From: Helicobacter pylori
GTDB lineage: Bacteria; Campylobacterota; Campylobacteria; Campylobacterales; Helicobacteraceae
Reading direction: 5' to 3'
Assembly (NCBI RefSeq): GCF_016748675.1
Contig: NZ_CP051534.1
Span: 310,001-374,000, forward strand
Length of the DNA: 64,000 bases
Made by a program: the position numbers and the translations under genes. Below are positions 27,925-38,727 of this stretch, piece by piece (the stretch's first letter is position 1; each line of letters opens with the position of its first letter). A model generated the notes under the pieces. The model was not told the origin of the DNA. It searched no databases and saw only the letters and a list, made by a program, of their open reading frames with translations.

Positions 27925-28164
27925 TCAACTTTCTTGTTTGCTTTTAATCTCGCTACTCTCATGCACTTTGGCTTGTGCTGCTTGAGCGTCTAGGGTTTTT
28001 GGCTCGTTTTTAGCCTCTTCTTCATCGTCTTTCACGGCTTTTTTGAAATTCTTAATCCCACTGCCTAAACCCTTAGCCAATTCTGGGATCTTTTTAGCCC
28101 CAAATAACAACACAATCACTAATAAAACAATGACCCAATGCCATATGCTTGTGAATCCGCCCAT
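27925..28164 (-). CDS. tatA: Twin-arginine translocase subunit TatA
   Basis: 79 residues: short periplasmic N-terminus, one membrane span ([20 protein letters not shown], with the conserved F-G before the amphipathic helix [15 protein letters not shown]) and a charged cytoplasmic tail. Typical TatA/E length and topology. It does not lie with tatBC here, as usual in H. pylori. Followed immediately by argS. Corresponds to HP0320. Confidence 0.93.
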   Translation of the reverse strand: MGGFTSIWHWVIVLLVIVLLFGAKKIPELAKGLGSGIKNFKKAVKDDEEEAKNEPKTLDAQAAQAKVHESSEIKSKQES

Positions 28165-28234
28165 ACTTTACTCCTTAAACTATTGGTTGGTTTTTTCCTG
28201 AATTATAGCTTTTTTAAAAAATAATTGGTAGGTT

Positions 28235-28855
28235 TTATAAGGATTCGTTTTTCCAAGCCTTGCATATTTTTTCAAAATTAAACGCTTTTAAGCGATAAAC
28301 TAAAGTTTTTGCGATGCTTAAGATGATTTCTTTGGATTTTTCTAAATCTTCATTGATGATGAGGTAATCAAAGCTCTCCAAGCACTGCATTTCTTTATAA
28401 GCGTTGATCAAGCGTTTTTCTATCGTTTCTTTAGAATCCGTCCCCCTTAAAAGCAAGCGCTCTTTTAAAATCTCTTGGTTTTTGGTGCTAATAAACACTG
28501 AGCATGCGTTAGGGTAATGCTTTTTAAGGATCTCATGCCCTTGCACATCAATATCAAAAATGACGATTTTGCCCTCTTTTAAGGCTTTTTCTACAGGGAT
28601 TTTAGAAGTGCCATAATAGTGGTTATGCACGATCGCCCATTCTAAAAACTGCCCTTTTTCTATGCCTTGTTTGAATTCTTCTTCGCTGACAAAATTGTAA
28701 TGCAAGCCATCAACTTCGCCCTCTCTGGGTTTTCGTGTGGTGGTGGAAAGGGAAAAATGGGTTTTTGGGATTTTTTCTTGCAAATACTTTGTAAGGGTGC
28801 TTTTACCCGCTCCGCTAGGGCCTGAAAGGATGAGTAAATTAAAATCATTATGCAT
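28235..28855 (-). CDS. gmk: Guanylate kinase
   Basis: Phosphorylates GMP to GDP. 206 residues with P-loop LSGPSGAGKSTL near residue 9-20, the GMP-binding TTRKPREGEVDGLHYNF block near 39-55, and FDIDVQGHEILKKHYP. Its start overlaps the 3' end of the upstream poly-E gene by 8 bp, indicating coupled translation. Nothing unusual. Confidence 0.96.
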   Translation of the reverse strand: MHNDFNLLILSGPSGAGKSTLTKYLQEKIPKTHFSLSTTTRKPREGEVDGLHYNFVSEEEFKQGIEKGQFLEWAIVHNHYYGTSKIPVEKALKEGKIVIFDIDVQGHEILKKHYPNACSVFISTKNQEILKERLLLRGTDSKETIEKRLINAYKEMQCLESFDYLIINEDLEKSKEIILSIAKTLVYRLKAFNFEKICKAWKNESL

Positions 28856-30383
28856 TAGGTTTTTTATCCTCTAAAGTGATTTTAATGCTTAAGGTTTTGT
28901 TTTCTAAAAGGCTTTTTAAGGACTCTTGATTCAGGCTCTTTAATAAATCCTGCAAATTCAAGCGCAATTCTAGGGGGCTGGAAGTTTTATCGCTTTCTTC
29001 TTTTTCTTGCGGGGTTTCTGTGGCGTTCTCATTCTTGGAGGTTTCTGTAACGCTCTCTTTAGGGGTTTCTGTGGCGTTCTCATTATTAGGAATTTTTGCA
29101 ACGGCTTCATTCAAAAAGGGCAATTCTTCCCCCATCGCTTTAGCCATCACCGGCTCAGGAATGTCTTCAATGCTTTCGTAATGATCTTCTTGGGTTTCTT
29201 CTTGCGGGGTTTCTTTTTCTTGCGCTTGGGGGATTTCTAATTCTTGCGGTGTTTCTGCGATTTCTCGGGTTTCTTCTTGCGGGGTTTCTGCGATTTCTTG
29301 TTTTTCTAACTCGTGTGCTTGGGTTTCTTGGAGAGCTTCTGCGCTTTCTTGCGTTTTTTCTTTAGGAATTTCTAATTCTTGCACTTGGGTTTTTTCGGTA
29401 ACAACTTCTTGGATTTCTTTATCTTGTGGAATTTCTGCGTTTTCTTGCGTTTCTTCTTTATCCTCTTGGCCGTTAGAGTTTTCTTGGATTTCTTTGACTA
29501 ATTCTTGCATGGCTTCTAATTCTTGCGCGCTTGGGGAATCTTGTGTTTCTTCTTGTTTTTCCTCCTTAATTTCTTGCGTTTCTTCTTTAACTTCTTCTTG
29601 CGCTTCTTCTTTGATCTCTTCCTTAACTTCTTCTTGCGTTTCTTTTTTAGGGATTTCTAATTCTTGGGGTGCTTCCAACTCTTTAGAAACTTCTTCATCT
29701 TTGGAGGTTTCACTCTCTTGCGTTTCATCATCTTTAGGCTTTTCTTCTTCTTGGGGCGTTTCTTTAATCTCTTCTTTTTCTTCTTTTTTAACCTCTTCTT
29801 TTTCTTCTTTTTTAACCTCTTCTTTTTCTTCTTTTTTAACCTCTTCTTTTTCTTCTTTTTTAACCTCTTCTTTTTCTTCTTGCGCATCTAAAGTGGGGAG
29901 TAGTTGCTCTTCATTGTTAGGCTCCTCTTTGGCTAGGGCCTCTAAATCGCCTAAATTTTCTAACTCGTCCCAATTGGTTTCTAAAACTTCTTGAGTTGGA
30001 TCTAAATTCTGGCTAGGCTCTAGCTCGCTTGCGTTAGAACCAAGCTTTTTTTGGAGGACTTTTAACATTTCAGTGGGTAAAAAAGGTTTTTTGATTTTCA
30101 CCTCAAAGTCCTCTAAGAAGGGCTGTGCTTCATTGCCCTTTTTATACATACACACGCTGTTTTTATTTTGAGAGATGATTTCTTTTAATTCTAGCCAATC
30201 CACTTGATCTAGTTTTTCCAAACATTCATCATCGGCTATCAAAAGCCATTCTGGATCTTTTTTAAGGTGTGCGGACAGCTCTTGATAGCGGTTAAAATTT
30301 TCTATAGACAATTCTAATTTCTTAGAAACACTCTCAAGCAGTTTTGCGATCATGGGGTTTTGGTTGAATAGAATCATTTTCAT
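28848..30383 (-). CDS. Glutamate-rich 'poly E' protein
   Basis: 511 residues. Residues 1-115 are a folded-looking domain (MILFNQNPMIAKLLESVSKK; WLLIADDECLEKL; KIKKPFLPTEMLKVLQKKLG) that recalls a degenerate response-regulator receiver. Residues about 125-440 are a low-complexity, strongly acidic E/K/Q/P/T region, including a perfect 8-residue repeat VKKEEKEE. The end has DLLKSLNQESLKSLLENKTLSIKITLED in two parts (DLLKSLNQESLKSLL, NKTLSIKITLED). HP0322 in 26695. Function not evident; the charged region is likely disordered and length-variable between strains. ATG with AAGGAG upstream. Confidence 0.75.
   Translation of the reverse strand: MKMILFNQNPMIAKLLESVSKKLELSIENFNRYQELSAHLKKDPEWLLIADDECLEKLDQVDWLELKEIISQNKNSVCMYKKGNEAQPFLEDFEVKIKKPFLPTEMLKVLQKKLGSNASELEPSQNLDPTQEVLETNWDELENLGDLEALAKEEPNNEEQLLPTLDAQEEKEEVKKEEKEEVKKEEKEEVKKEEKEEVKKEEKEEIKETPQEEEKPKDDETQESETSKDEEVSKELEAPQELEIPKKETQEEVKEEIKEEAQEEVKEETQEIKEEKQEETQDSPSAQELEAMQELVKEIQENSNGQEDKEETQENAEIPQDKEIQEVVTEKTQVQELEIPKEKTQESAEALQETQAHELEKQEIAETPQEETREIAETPQELEIPQAQEKETPQEETQEDHYESIEDIPEPVMAKAMGEELPFLNEAVAKIPNNENATETPKESVTETSKNENATETPQEKEESDKTSSPLELRLNLQDLLKSLNQESLKSLLENKTLSIKITLEDKKPNA
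29771..29880 (-). repeat. 24-bp tandem repeat in the poly-E gene
   Basis: The unit CTTCTTTTTCTTCTTTTTTA plus ACCT (plus strand) is present as four complete copies from 29771, with a 14-bp partial copy at the end. Copies look identical. 24 bp is eight codons, so gain or loss keeps frame. Confidence 0.85.
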
Positions 30384-30459
30384 TTTAGGGACTCCTTATT
30401 TTATTAAGAAACGCTTCTTTAAGCCTATCCGTTTTTATCGCTTTTTTTAGATCTTTTAT

Positions 30460-30465
30460 TATAAT
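30460..30465 (+). promoter_or_regulatory. -10 box of nucT
   Basis: TATAAT in TTATTATAATCAAAA in the divergent gap between the poly-E gene and nucT, 60 bp before the nucT ATG. Confidence 0.45.
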
Positions 30466-30525
30466 CAAAAAACCACTTGGTTGGTTGTTTTTATCATGAG
30501 TGTAATTTAAAATAAGGATCATTTG

Positions 30526-31068
30526 ATGTTCAACAAGTTTAAAAAAATCGTTGGCGTGGGTGTGTTAGTGGGCTGTTTAGGGGTTTTGCAAGCTAAAAAC
30601 AGCTTATTTGTCTTACCTTATGAGCAAAGAGACGCTCTCAATTCTTTAGTTTCTGGCATCAGTAACGCTAGAGAGAGCGTGAAAATCGCTATCTATAGTT
30701 TCACGCACAGAGATATTGCAAGAGCCATTAAAAGCGTAGCGAGTAGGGGGATTAAGGTGCAAATCATTTATGATTATGAAAGCAATCACAATAACAAGCA
30801 ATCCACTATTGGCTATTTAGACAAATACCCTAACACGAAAGTGTGCTTATTGAAAGGGCTTAAGGCTAAAAACGGGAATTATTACGGCATCATGCACCAA
30901 AAAGTGGCGATCATTGATGATAAGATCGTGTTTTTAGGCTCAGCGAATTGGAGCAAAAACGCTTTTGAAAACAATTATGAAGTGCTTTTAAAAACCGATG
31001 ACACAGAGACGATCCTCAAAGCCAAGAGTTACTATCAAAAGATGTTAGGGAGTTGCGTTGGGTTTTAA
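30526..31068 (+). CDS. nucT: Phospholipase-D-type nuclease NucT
   Basis: 180 residues: Sec signal or anchor (IVGVGVLVGCLGVLQA) and a single PLD/HKD motif MHQKVAIIDDKIVFLGSANW near 126-145, with IAIYSFTHRDIARAI (KIAIYSFTH) near 55. This layout is the Nuc-type endonuclease that works as a dimer. In H. pylori NucT (HP0323) is a membrane-bound/periplasmic nuclease preferring single-stranded DNA and linked to purine salvage from DNA. Start chosen at ATG 30526 with AAGGATC upstream, not the TTG one codon earlier. Confidence 0.92.
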   Translation: MFNKFKKIVGVGVLVGCLGVLQAKNSLFVLPYEQRDALNSLVSGISNARESVKIAIYSFTHRDIARAIKSVASRGIKVQIIYDYESNHNNKQSTIGYLDKYPNTKVCLLKGLKAKNGNYYGIMHQKVAIIDDKIVFLGSANWSKNAFENNYEVLLKTDDTETILKAKSYYQKMLGSCVGF

Positions 31069-31076
31069 AAGCCCTT

Positions 31077-31841
31077 TTAGAAGTGGTAATTATACCCCAC
31101 ATAAAAGGCAAAGACCCTACGCATTTGAACCTTGAGTGCATCAGTGGTGTAGTATTTGTTGTTAATAGTGGGGAATTTAAAGCCGATTTCAAATTCATGT
31201 TCATCTACAAATAAGGCCTTGAGACCAAAGTTAAAGAGGAATTGAAAAGAGGTGTTATCAACCGCTCTGCTGTTAGTGATGCCTAATAATTCCTGCCCTT
31301 TACTGCCAATATACCAGCTATTCCCCGCAATCGCAATCCCCCCAAAAACGCCAATATCCACGCCAATATCATCTTGATAGAAACTCCCTTGGAAGAAATT
31401 CCACACCGCATCCACGCCCACGCCATAAGTGATCATGTTATTGCCGCCATAATAGCCTTTAGGGTATCTCATGCCATAGCCTTGCCAATCTAAAAAAGCA
31501 AAATAGCGCAAGCCCAATATTTTATCCGGATGGAAAAAGTGGTTATAGCCCATGACTAATCCAATCCCATTAGATCCCATGTTGGTGAGTTTTCTAACGC
31601 TATTAACGCTAGTTATGATATTGGTGTAACCGGTTTGATAGTTAGTGATTTCTCTAACTTCATGGATATTAGTCATTAAATTGATAGACCCTGTTTGGTA
31701 ATTGACTCCCATATACAAATTTTTTGTCCAAGGAGACGCTGCGCTTTCTTCTTTAGCTATTAAGGCGTGCACCAGCAAGCTTGTGCCAACTAACATTTTT
31801 AACAAGGTTCTCAATTTTATCTCCTGCAAGTTAAGTTTCAT
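31077..31841 (-). CDS. horC: Hor-family outer membrane protein
   Basis: 254 residues with a signal region (KMLVGTSLLVHALIA) and mature start EESAASPWTKNLYMGVNYQTG, then Hop/Hor-type barrel strands: LVMGYNHFFHPDKILGLRYF, GVGVDAVWNFFQ, VGVFGGIAIAGNSWY and the C-terminal AFYVGYNYHF with terminal Phe. Smaller than Hop adhesins and lacking an exposed passenger. A short internal duplication NYQTGSINLMT-NIHEVREIT / NYQTGYTNIIT-SVNSVRKLT is visible near residues 48-90. HP0324; the horC symbol is from memory. Convergent with nucT. Confidence 0.75.
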   Translation of the reverse strand: MKLNLQEIKLRTLLKMLVGTSLLVHALIAKEESAASPWTKNLYMGVNYQTGSINLMTNIHEVREITNYQTGYTNIITSVNSVRKLTNMGSNGIGLVMGYNHFFHPDKILGLRYFAFLDWQGYGMRYPKGYYGGNNMITYGVGVDAVWNFFQGSFYQDDIGVDIGVFGGIAIAGNSWYIGSKGQELLGITNSRAVDNTSFQFLFNFGLKALFVDEHEFEIGFKFPTINNKYYTTDALKVQMRRVFAFYVGYNYHF

Positions 31842-31903
31842 TATAAAGATCTAAATTTTACAACAACTTACTCAAAATTAAGCATTTATTCTTTATAAGA
31901 GAG

Positions 31904-31909
31904 TATAAT
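31904..31909 (+). promoter_or_regulatory. -10 box of the flgH-pse operon
   Basis: TATAAT in GAGAGTATAATTC, 35 bp before the flgH ATG, the only good promoter element in the divergent horC/flgH gap. No sigma54 or sigma28 signature is seen nearby. Confidence 0.5.
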
Positions 31910-31943
31910 TCAAAGCTTAAAATAACTCAAATAAGGCTAATGG

Positions 31944-32657
31944 ATGAAAAAAGCGCTTTATTTAGGGGCTGTTGCGTTTAGCGTTGCATTCAGCATGGCA
32001 TCAGCCAATGAGCCAAAAATTGATTTTAACCCTCCTAATTATGTAGAAGAAACCCCCTCTAAAGAATTTATCCCTGAATTGAACAAGTTGGGGAGTTTGT
32101 TTGGGCAGGGTGAGCGCCCTTTATTTGCAGACAGGAGGGCGATGAAGCCTAACGATTTGATCACAATCATTGTTTCTGAAAAAGCGAGCGCGAATTATTC
32201 CAGCTCTAAAGATTATAAAAGCGCTTCAGGGGGTAATTCCACACCCCCAAGACTCACTTATAACGGACTAGATGAAAGAAAGAAACAAGAAGCGCAGTAT
32301 TTAGACGATAAGAATAATTACAATTTCACCAAATCCAGCAATAACACGAATTTTAAAGGCGGTGGCTCGCAAAAAAAGAGCGAAGATTTAGAGATTGTGT
32401 TGAGCGCTCGAATCATTAAAGTGCTAGAAAACGGGAATTATTTCATCTATGGGAATAAAGAAGTGCTAGTGGATGGGGAAAAGCAAATCCTTAAGGTGAG
32501 TGGGGTGATCCGCCCTTATGATATTGAAAGGAACAACACCATCCAATCCAAGTTTTTGGCCGACGCTAAGATTGAATACACGAATTTAGGGCATTTGAGC
32601 GATTCTAATAAAAAGAAATTCGCTGCTGATGCGATGGAAACCCAAATGCCTTATTAA
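31944..32657 (+). CDS. flgH: Flagellar L-ring protein FlgH
   Basis: Forms the outer-membrane ring around the flagellar rod. 237 residues with the family core LFADRRAMKPNDLITIIVSEKASA in two blocks (LFADRRAMKPNDLI, TIIVSEKASA), LSARIIKVLENGNYFIYG and VSGVIRPYDIERNNTI. The N-terminal signal (ALYLGAVAFSVAFSMASA) lacks the lipobox cysteine typical of enteric FlgH, so it appears to be processed by signal peptidase I and not lipidated. First gene of the flgH-pseF-pseG-pseH run. Confidence 0.95.
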   Translation: MKKALYLGAVAFSVAFSMASANEPKIDFNPPNYVEETPSKEFIPELNKLGSLFGQGERPLFADRRAMKPNDLITIIVSEKASANYSSSKDYKSASGGNSTPPRLTYNGLDERKKQEAQYLDDKNNYNFTKSSNNTNFKGGGSQKKSEDLEIVLSARIIKVLENGNYFIYGNKEVLVDGEKQILKVSGVIRPYDIERNNTIQSKFLADAKIEYTNLGHLSDSNKKKFAADAMETQMPY

Positions 32658-32674
32658 AAAGAGCAAAGCCTAGC

Positions 32675-33348
32675 ATGAGAGCGATCGCTATTGTTTTAGC
32701 CAGAAGTTCCAGTAAAAGGATCAAGAATAAAAATATTATTGATTTTTTCAATAAACCCATGCTCGCTTACCCTATTGAAGCGGCGCTAAATTCCAAGCTC
32801 TTTGAAAAGGTGTTTATCTCTAGCGATAGCATGGAGTATGTTCATTTAGCTAAAAATTATGGGGCGAGTTTTTTGAATTTACGCCCTAAAGTTTTAGCAA
32901 ACGATAGAGCCACGACTTTAGAGGTGATGGCCTATCACATGAGAGAATTAGAGTTAAAAGATGAAGATATTGCGTGTTGTTTGTATGGCACTTCAGCGCT
33001 TTTACAAGAAAAGCATTTAAAAAACGCTTTTGAGATTTTAAAAGGAAATACGGATTATGTTTTCACATGCTCTCCATTTAGCGCTTCGCCCTATCGTTCT
33101 TTTAGCCTTGAAAACGGCGTTCAAATGGCTTTTAAAGAGCATTTAAACACGCGCACGCAAGATCTAAAAACGCTCTATCATGACGCAGGATTGCTTTATA
33201 TGGGGAAGGCTCAAGCCTTTAAAGAAATGCGCCCTATTTTTAGTCAAAACTCTATCGCTTTAGAATTATCGCCCCTAGAAGTCCAAGATATTGACACTTT
33301 AGAAGATTTAGAATTAGCCAAGCTCAAATACAGCCGTTTGAAAAACGC

Positions 33349-33358
<10 letters not shown>
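32675..33358 (+). CDS. pseF: CMP-pseudaminic acid synthetase PseF
   Basis: Activates pseudaminic acid with CTP for flagellin glycosylation. 227 residues, nucleotidyltransferase fold: IVLARSSSKRIKNKNI near residue 5-20 (nucleotide loop), NKPMLAYPIEAAL, VFISSDS and ISS-type loop, then ALELSPLEVQDIDTLEDL near the C-terminus. In 26695 this and the next gene are fused as HP0326 by annotation or frameshift; here they are separate with a 10-bp overlap. Confidence 0.93.
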
Positions 33359-35631
<2,273 letters not shown>

Positions 35632-35637
35632 TTGGGG

Positions 35638-36420
35638 TTAAATGGGGTTAAATCGTTTGGCGATAGTGGGTAATTCTAATTTAAAAGCGTTTTTTTGGAT
35701 ACGGCTTGTGATGTTTTTCACTAAAATTTCATCATGGCCTAATTGGGTGAGTGTTTCTAAATGGATGGGCTTTGTTTGGAACAACGCTTCAATATCCTTC
35801 AATAAAGGATCGATCACGCTATAAGGATAGCCCAAATCCTTTTCATCGCTTTGCCCCACAAATAAATCCGCGCTAGGGGGCTTATTTAAAATCTTTTTAG
35901 GGATATTTAAATGGCGAGCGAGTTCATAAACTTCGGTTTTAAATAATTCCCCAATCGGGTTAATCGCGCACGCCAAATCCCCAAATAAAGTGCCATAGCC
36001 TAGCATTCTTTCGCTTTTATTGCTCGTGCCAATGACTAAAGAATCGCTTTTTAAAGAATAGTCGTATAAAAAAGCCATGCGCAATCTTGCGCAAAAATTC
36101 CCCTTTCTAGTAAGGCTTGCGTCTTTAAAATGAGAGCCAAAAATTTTATCATAGGGAGCGATAGAATATTCTGTATAAGGGATAGAAAACGTTTCGCACA
36201 AATCTAGGGCGTCTGTTTTACTTTCTGGCATAGAGGCTGAAGAGGGCATTAAAAGGGCATGGGCGTTTTCTTTAAAAACCTTTTGACACAGCACCCCAAC
36301 GACCGCGCTATCTAGCCCCCCGCTCAGCCCGTAAACGACTTTTTTAAAGCCTTTTTTTTGAACTTCTTTTTCTAAAAAATCGCATAAATAAGCGATGAGT
36401 TTTTGGTAATCTTTTTGCAT
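35638..36420 (-). CDS. nadE: NAD synthetase NadE (ammonia-dependent form)
   Basis: Converts deamido-NAD to NAD. 260 residues with the ATP pyrophosphatase P-loop [13 protein letters not shown] near residue 29-41, [29 protein letters not shown] (as [24 protein letters not shown]) and [10 protein letters not shown]. No glutaminase domain, so it uses free ammonia, abundant in a urease-positive cell. A TATAAT ends only 7 nt before the ATG, suggesting a leaderless message. Upstream of lpxK in an operon. Confidence 0.94.
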   Translation of the reverse strand: MQKDYQKLIAYLCDFLEKEVQKKGFKKVVYGLSGGLDSAVVGVLCQKVFKENAHALLMPSSASMPESKTDALDLCETFSIPYTEYSIAPYDKIFGSHFKDASLTRKGNFCARLRMAFLYDYSLKSDSLVIGTSNKSERMLGYGTLFGDLACAINPIGELFKTEVYELARHLNIPKKILNKPPSADLFVGQSDEKDLGYPYSVIDPLLKDIEALFQTKPIHLETLTQLGHDEILVKNITSRIQKNAFKLELPTIAKRFNPI

Positions 36421-36427
36421 GCCTTAA

Positions 36428-36433
36428 ATTATA
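36428..36433 (-). promoter_or_regulatory. -10 box of nadE, very close to the start codon
   Basis: TATAAT on the minus strand followed by TTAAGGC and then ATG. A start site 6-7 nt downstream of the -10 would fall at the A of the ATG, giving a leaderless transcript. Confidence 0.5.
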
Positions 36434-36477
36434 ATAGAAAAAACGCATCGTTTAAGTGAAAAATTAGCTTTTCTTGC

Positions 36478-36483
36478 TATAAT
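36478..36483 (+). promoter_or_regulatory. Extended -10 promoter of tRNA-Arg
   Basis: TTGCTATAAT, an extended -10 box, 21 bp before the mature tRNA 5' end. Confidence 0.6.
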
Positions 36484-36504
36484 CATCGTTTCACTCCTTT
36501 AAAA

Positions 36505-36581
36505 GTGCTCGTAGCTCAGCTGAATAGAGCAACAGGTTGCGGTCCTGTAGGTCGGGGGTTTGAATCCCTCCGAGCACACCA
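36505..36581 (+). tRNA. tRNA-Arg, anticodon GCG
   Basis: 77 nt, folding into a complete cloverleaf: acceptor GTGCTCG/CGAGCAC, D stem GCTC/GAGC, anticodon stem ACAGG/CCTGT with loop TTGCGGT, T stem GGGGG/CCCTC, and an encoded ACCA end. Anticodon GCG reads CGC and CGU, instead of the A34/inosine form (ACG) common in bacteria. By position counting, base 19 is A and base 56 is U, where most tRNAs have G19 and C56; the two changes are complementary, so the D-loop/T-loop contact could be kept. Confidence 0.95.
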
Positions 36582-36668
36582 TTTCTTAACATTCTGCATG
36601 TTTTTAAACATTATCGCTCCCATTATGGTAAAATAAATACTTGCTTAAACACGCTAGGAGATTTGATT

Positions 36669-37661
36669 TTGGCATTACCCGTTTATTATGATAAAGACAT
36701 TGATTTAGGCGTTATCCAATCCTTACAAGTGGGCGTTATTGGCTATGGCGTGCAAGGAGAGGCCCAGGCACTCAATTTAAGGGACTCTAAAGTAAGGGTG
36801 CGTATTGGCTTGTATCAAGGGAGTTTGAGCGTTTCAAAGGCAAAAAAAGAGGGCTTTGAGGTGCTAGAAGTCAAAGAATTAGTCCAACAATCGGATGTGA
36901 TCATGGCACTACTCCCAGATGAATTGCATAAGGAAGTGTTAGAAAAAGAAGTGATCCCTTTTTTAAAAGAAGGCCAAATTGTGGGCTTTGCCCATGGTTT
37001 TAGCGTGCATTTCAATCAGGTTGTTCTCCCAAAAGGCGTGGGCGCGATTTTAGTCGCGCCAAAAGGGCCCGGGAGCGCTTTAAGAGAAGAATACCTTAAA
37101 AATAGGGGCTTATACCATTTGATCGCCATAGAGCAAGAAAATTCAAAAAATAACGCTAAAGCGGTGGCTTTAAGCTACGCCAAAGCGATGGGTGGGGGGA
37201 GAATGGGGGTTTTAGAAACGAGTTTTAAAGAAGAATGCGAGAGCGATTTATTCGGCGAACAAGCGGTTTTGTGCGGAGGGTTAGAAGCGATTGTAAGAAT
37301 GGGGTTTGAAACTTTAATTAAGGCAGGATACCCTGAAGAATTAGCCTATTTTGAATGCGTGCATGAAGTGAAATTAGTGGCGGATTTATTGCATTATAAG
37401 GGGGTAGAGGGCTTAAGGAAGCACATTTCTAACACCGCTGAATTTGGGGCGATTAAAGCTAGAGAGCCTATGGGAAATCTGTTAGAAAAACGCATGCAAA
37501 AAATCTTAAAAAAGATTCAAAACGGCTCATTCGCTAAGGATTTTTTACTGGAAAAGAGCTTGAATTACCCCAGGTTAAACACAGAAAGGAAAGCCCTTAA
37601 AGGGACTCAAATAGAACAAATTGGGGAAATTTTACGCGCCCCATTCAACCATAAAAAATAA
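36669..37661 (+). CDS. ilvC: Ketol-acid reductoisomerase
   Basis: NADPH-dependent second step of branched-chain amino acid synthesis. 330 residues, class I: nucleotide-binding [13 protein letters not shown] near 22-34, HGFSVHF near 106, [12 protein letters not shown], and the Mg ligands in [14 protein letters not shown] chose TTG 36669 (encodes [13 protein letters not shown], the family's N-terminus), 8 nt after AGGAG; the TTG at 36663 is too close. No other ilv gene is in the window, and H. pylori as I recall lacks ilvB and ilvD. Confidence 0.95.
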   Translation: MALPVYYDKDIDLGVIQSLQVGVIGYGVQGEAQALNLRDSKVRVRIGLYQGSLSVSKAKKEGFEVLEVKELVQQSDVIMALLPDELHKEVLEKEVIPFLKEGQIVGFAHGFSVHFNQVVLPKGVGAILVAPKGPGSALREEYLKNRGLYHLIAIEQENSKNNAKAVALSYAKAMGGGRMGVLETSFKEECESDLFGEQAVLCGGLEAIVRMGFETLIKAGYPEELAYFECVHEVKLVADLLHYKGVEGLRKHISNTAEFGAIKAREPMGNLLEKRMQKILKKIQNGSFAKDFLLEKSLNYPRLNTERKALKGTQIEQIGEILRAPFNHKK

Positions 37662-37684
37662 ATCATTAAAATAAAAGGAATTAT

Positions 37685-38491
37685 ATGGCAATAGTAGTTA
37701 CTATCACTTCAGGCAAGGGGGGCGTGGGTAAAAGCACCACGACGGCTAATTTAGCGATTGGCTTGGCTGAGAGCGGTAAAAAAGTCGTAGCGGTTGATTT
37801 TGACATAGGCCTTAGGAATTTGGACATGATTTTAGGCTTAGAAAATCGCATTGTTTATGATGTGGTGGATGTGATGGAAAAAAATTGCAACCTTTCGCAG
37901 GCTTTGATCACGGATAAAAAGACTAAGAACCTTTCTTTTTTAGCGGCCTCACAAAGTAAGGATAAAAATATTTTAGATAAGGAAAAAGTAGCGATTTTAA
38001 TCAACGCTTTAAGGGCGGATTTTGACTATATTTTGATTGACTCACCGGCTGGGATTGAAAGCGGTTTTGAACATGCGATTTTGCATGCGGACATGGCGTT
38101 AGTGGTGGTAACGCCGGAGGTAAGCTCTTTAAGAGATAGCGACAGAGTGATTGGCATTATTGACGCGAAGTCCAATCGGGCCAAAAGGGGCGAAGAAGTG
38201 CATAAGCATTTGATAATCAATCGCTTAAAACCTGAATTAGTGGCAAATGGCGAGATGATTCCCATAGAAGAAGTGCTTAAGATTTTATGCTTGCCTTTAA
38301 TCGGGATCATTCCCGAAGATCACCATATTATTTCAGCGACCAACAAGGGCGAGCCGGTGATTCGCACGGACTGCGAGAGCGCGAAGGCTTACCAACGCAT
38401 CACCAGAAGGATTTTAGGCGAAGAAGTGGAATACGTGGAATTTAAGGCTAAAAGAGGCTTTTTTAGCGCGTTAAAAGGGATATTTTCATGA
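37685..38491 (+). CDS. minD: Septum site-determining ATPase MinD
   Basis: Membrane-associated ATPase that places the division septum with MinC and MinE. 268 residues with the deviant Walker [13 protein letters not shown] (K11, K16), [11 protein letters not shown] near 38-48 and DSPAGIE near 117. The C-terminus ends in an amphipathic membrane-targeting stretch ([12 protein letters not shown]). AAAGGAATTAT before ATG. Overlaps minE by 4 bp. Confidence 0.97.
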   Translation: MAIVVTITSGKGGVGKSTTTANLAIGLAESGKKVVAVDFDIGLRNLDMILGLENRIVYDVVDVMEKNCNLSQALITDKKTKNLSFLAASQSKDKNILDKEKVAILINALRADFDYILIDSPAGIESGFEHAILHADMALVVVTPEVSSLRDSDRVIGIIDAKSNRAKRGEEVHKHLIINRLKPELVANGEMIPIEEVLKILCLPLIGIIPEDHHIISATNKGEPVIRTDCESAKAYQRITRRILGEEVEYVEFKAKRGFFSALKGIFS

Positions 38492-38721
38492 GTTTGTTTG
38501 ATTTTTTTAAAAACAAAGGGAGCGCGGCTACCGCAACAGACCGATTGAAATTGATTCTAGCCAAAGAGCGCACCTTAAATTTACCCTACATGGAAGAGAT
38601 GCGTAAAGAAATCATTGCCGTTATCCAAAAATACACTAAATCTTCAGACATCCATTTCAAAACCCTTGACAGCAATCAGAGCGTGGAAACGATTGAAGTA
38701 GAGATTATATTGCCTAAATAG
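38488..38721 (+). CDS. minE: Cell division topological factor MinE
   Basis: 77 residues. Starts [20 protein letters not shown], the MinE membrane-targeting N-terminus, then [10 protein letters not shown], the MinD-contact helix, and ends in a beta-strand region [11 protein letters not shown]. Translationally coupled to minD (ATGA). Confidence 0.95.
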   Translation: MSLFDFFKNKGSAATATDRLKLILAKERTLNLPYMEEMRKEIIAVIQKYTKSSDIHFKTLDSNQSVETIEVEIILPK

Positions 38722-38727
38722 TTTAAG

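Noticed and set aside
29657..29891. KKKKRL-repeat and FFFNLF-repeat ORFs over the poly-E gene
   Set aside because: They are shadow frames of the 24-bp repeat; no start or ribosome site and composition explained by the poly-E frame.
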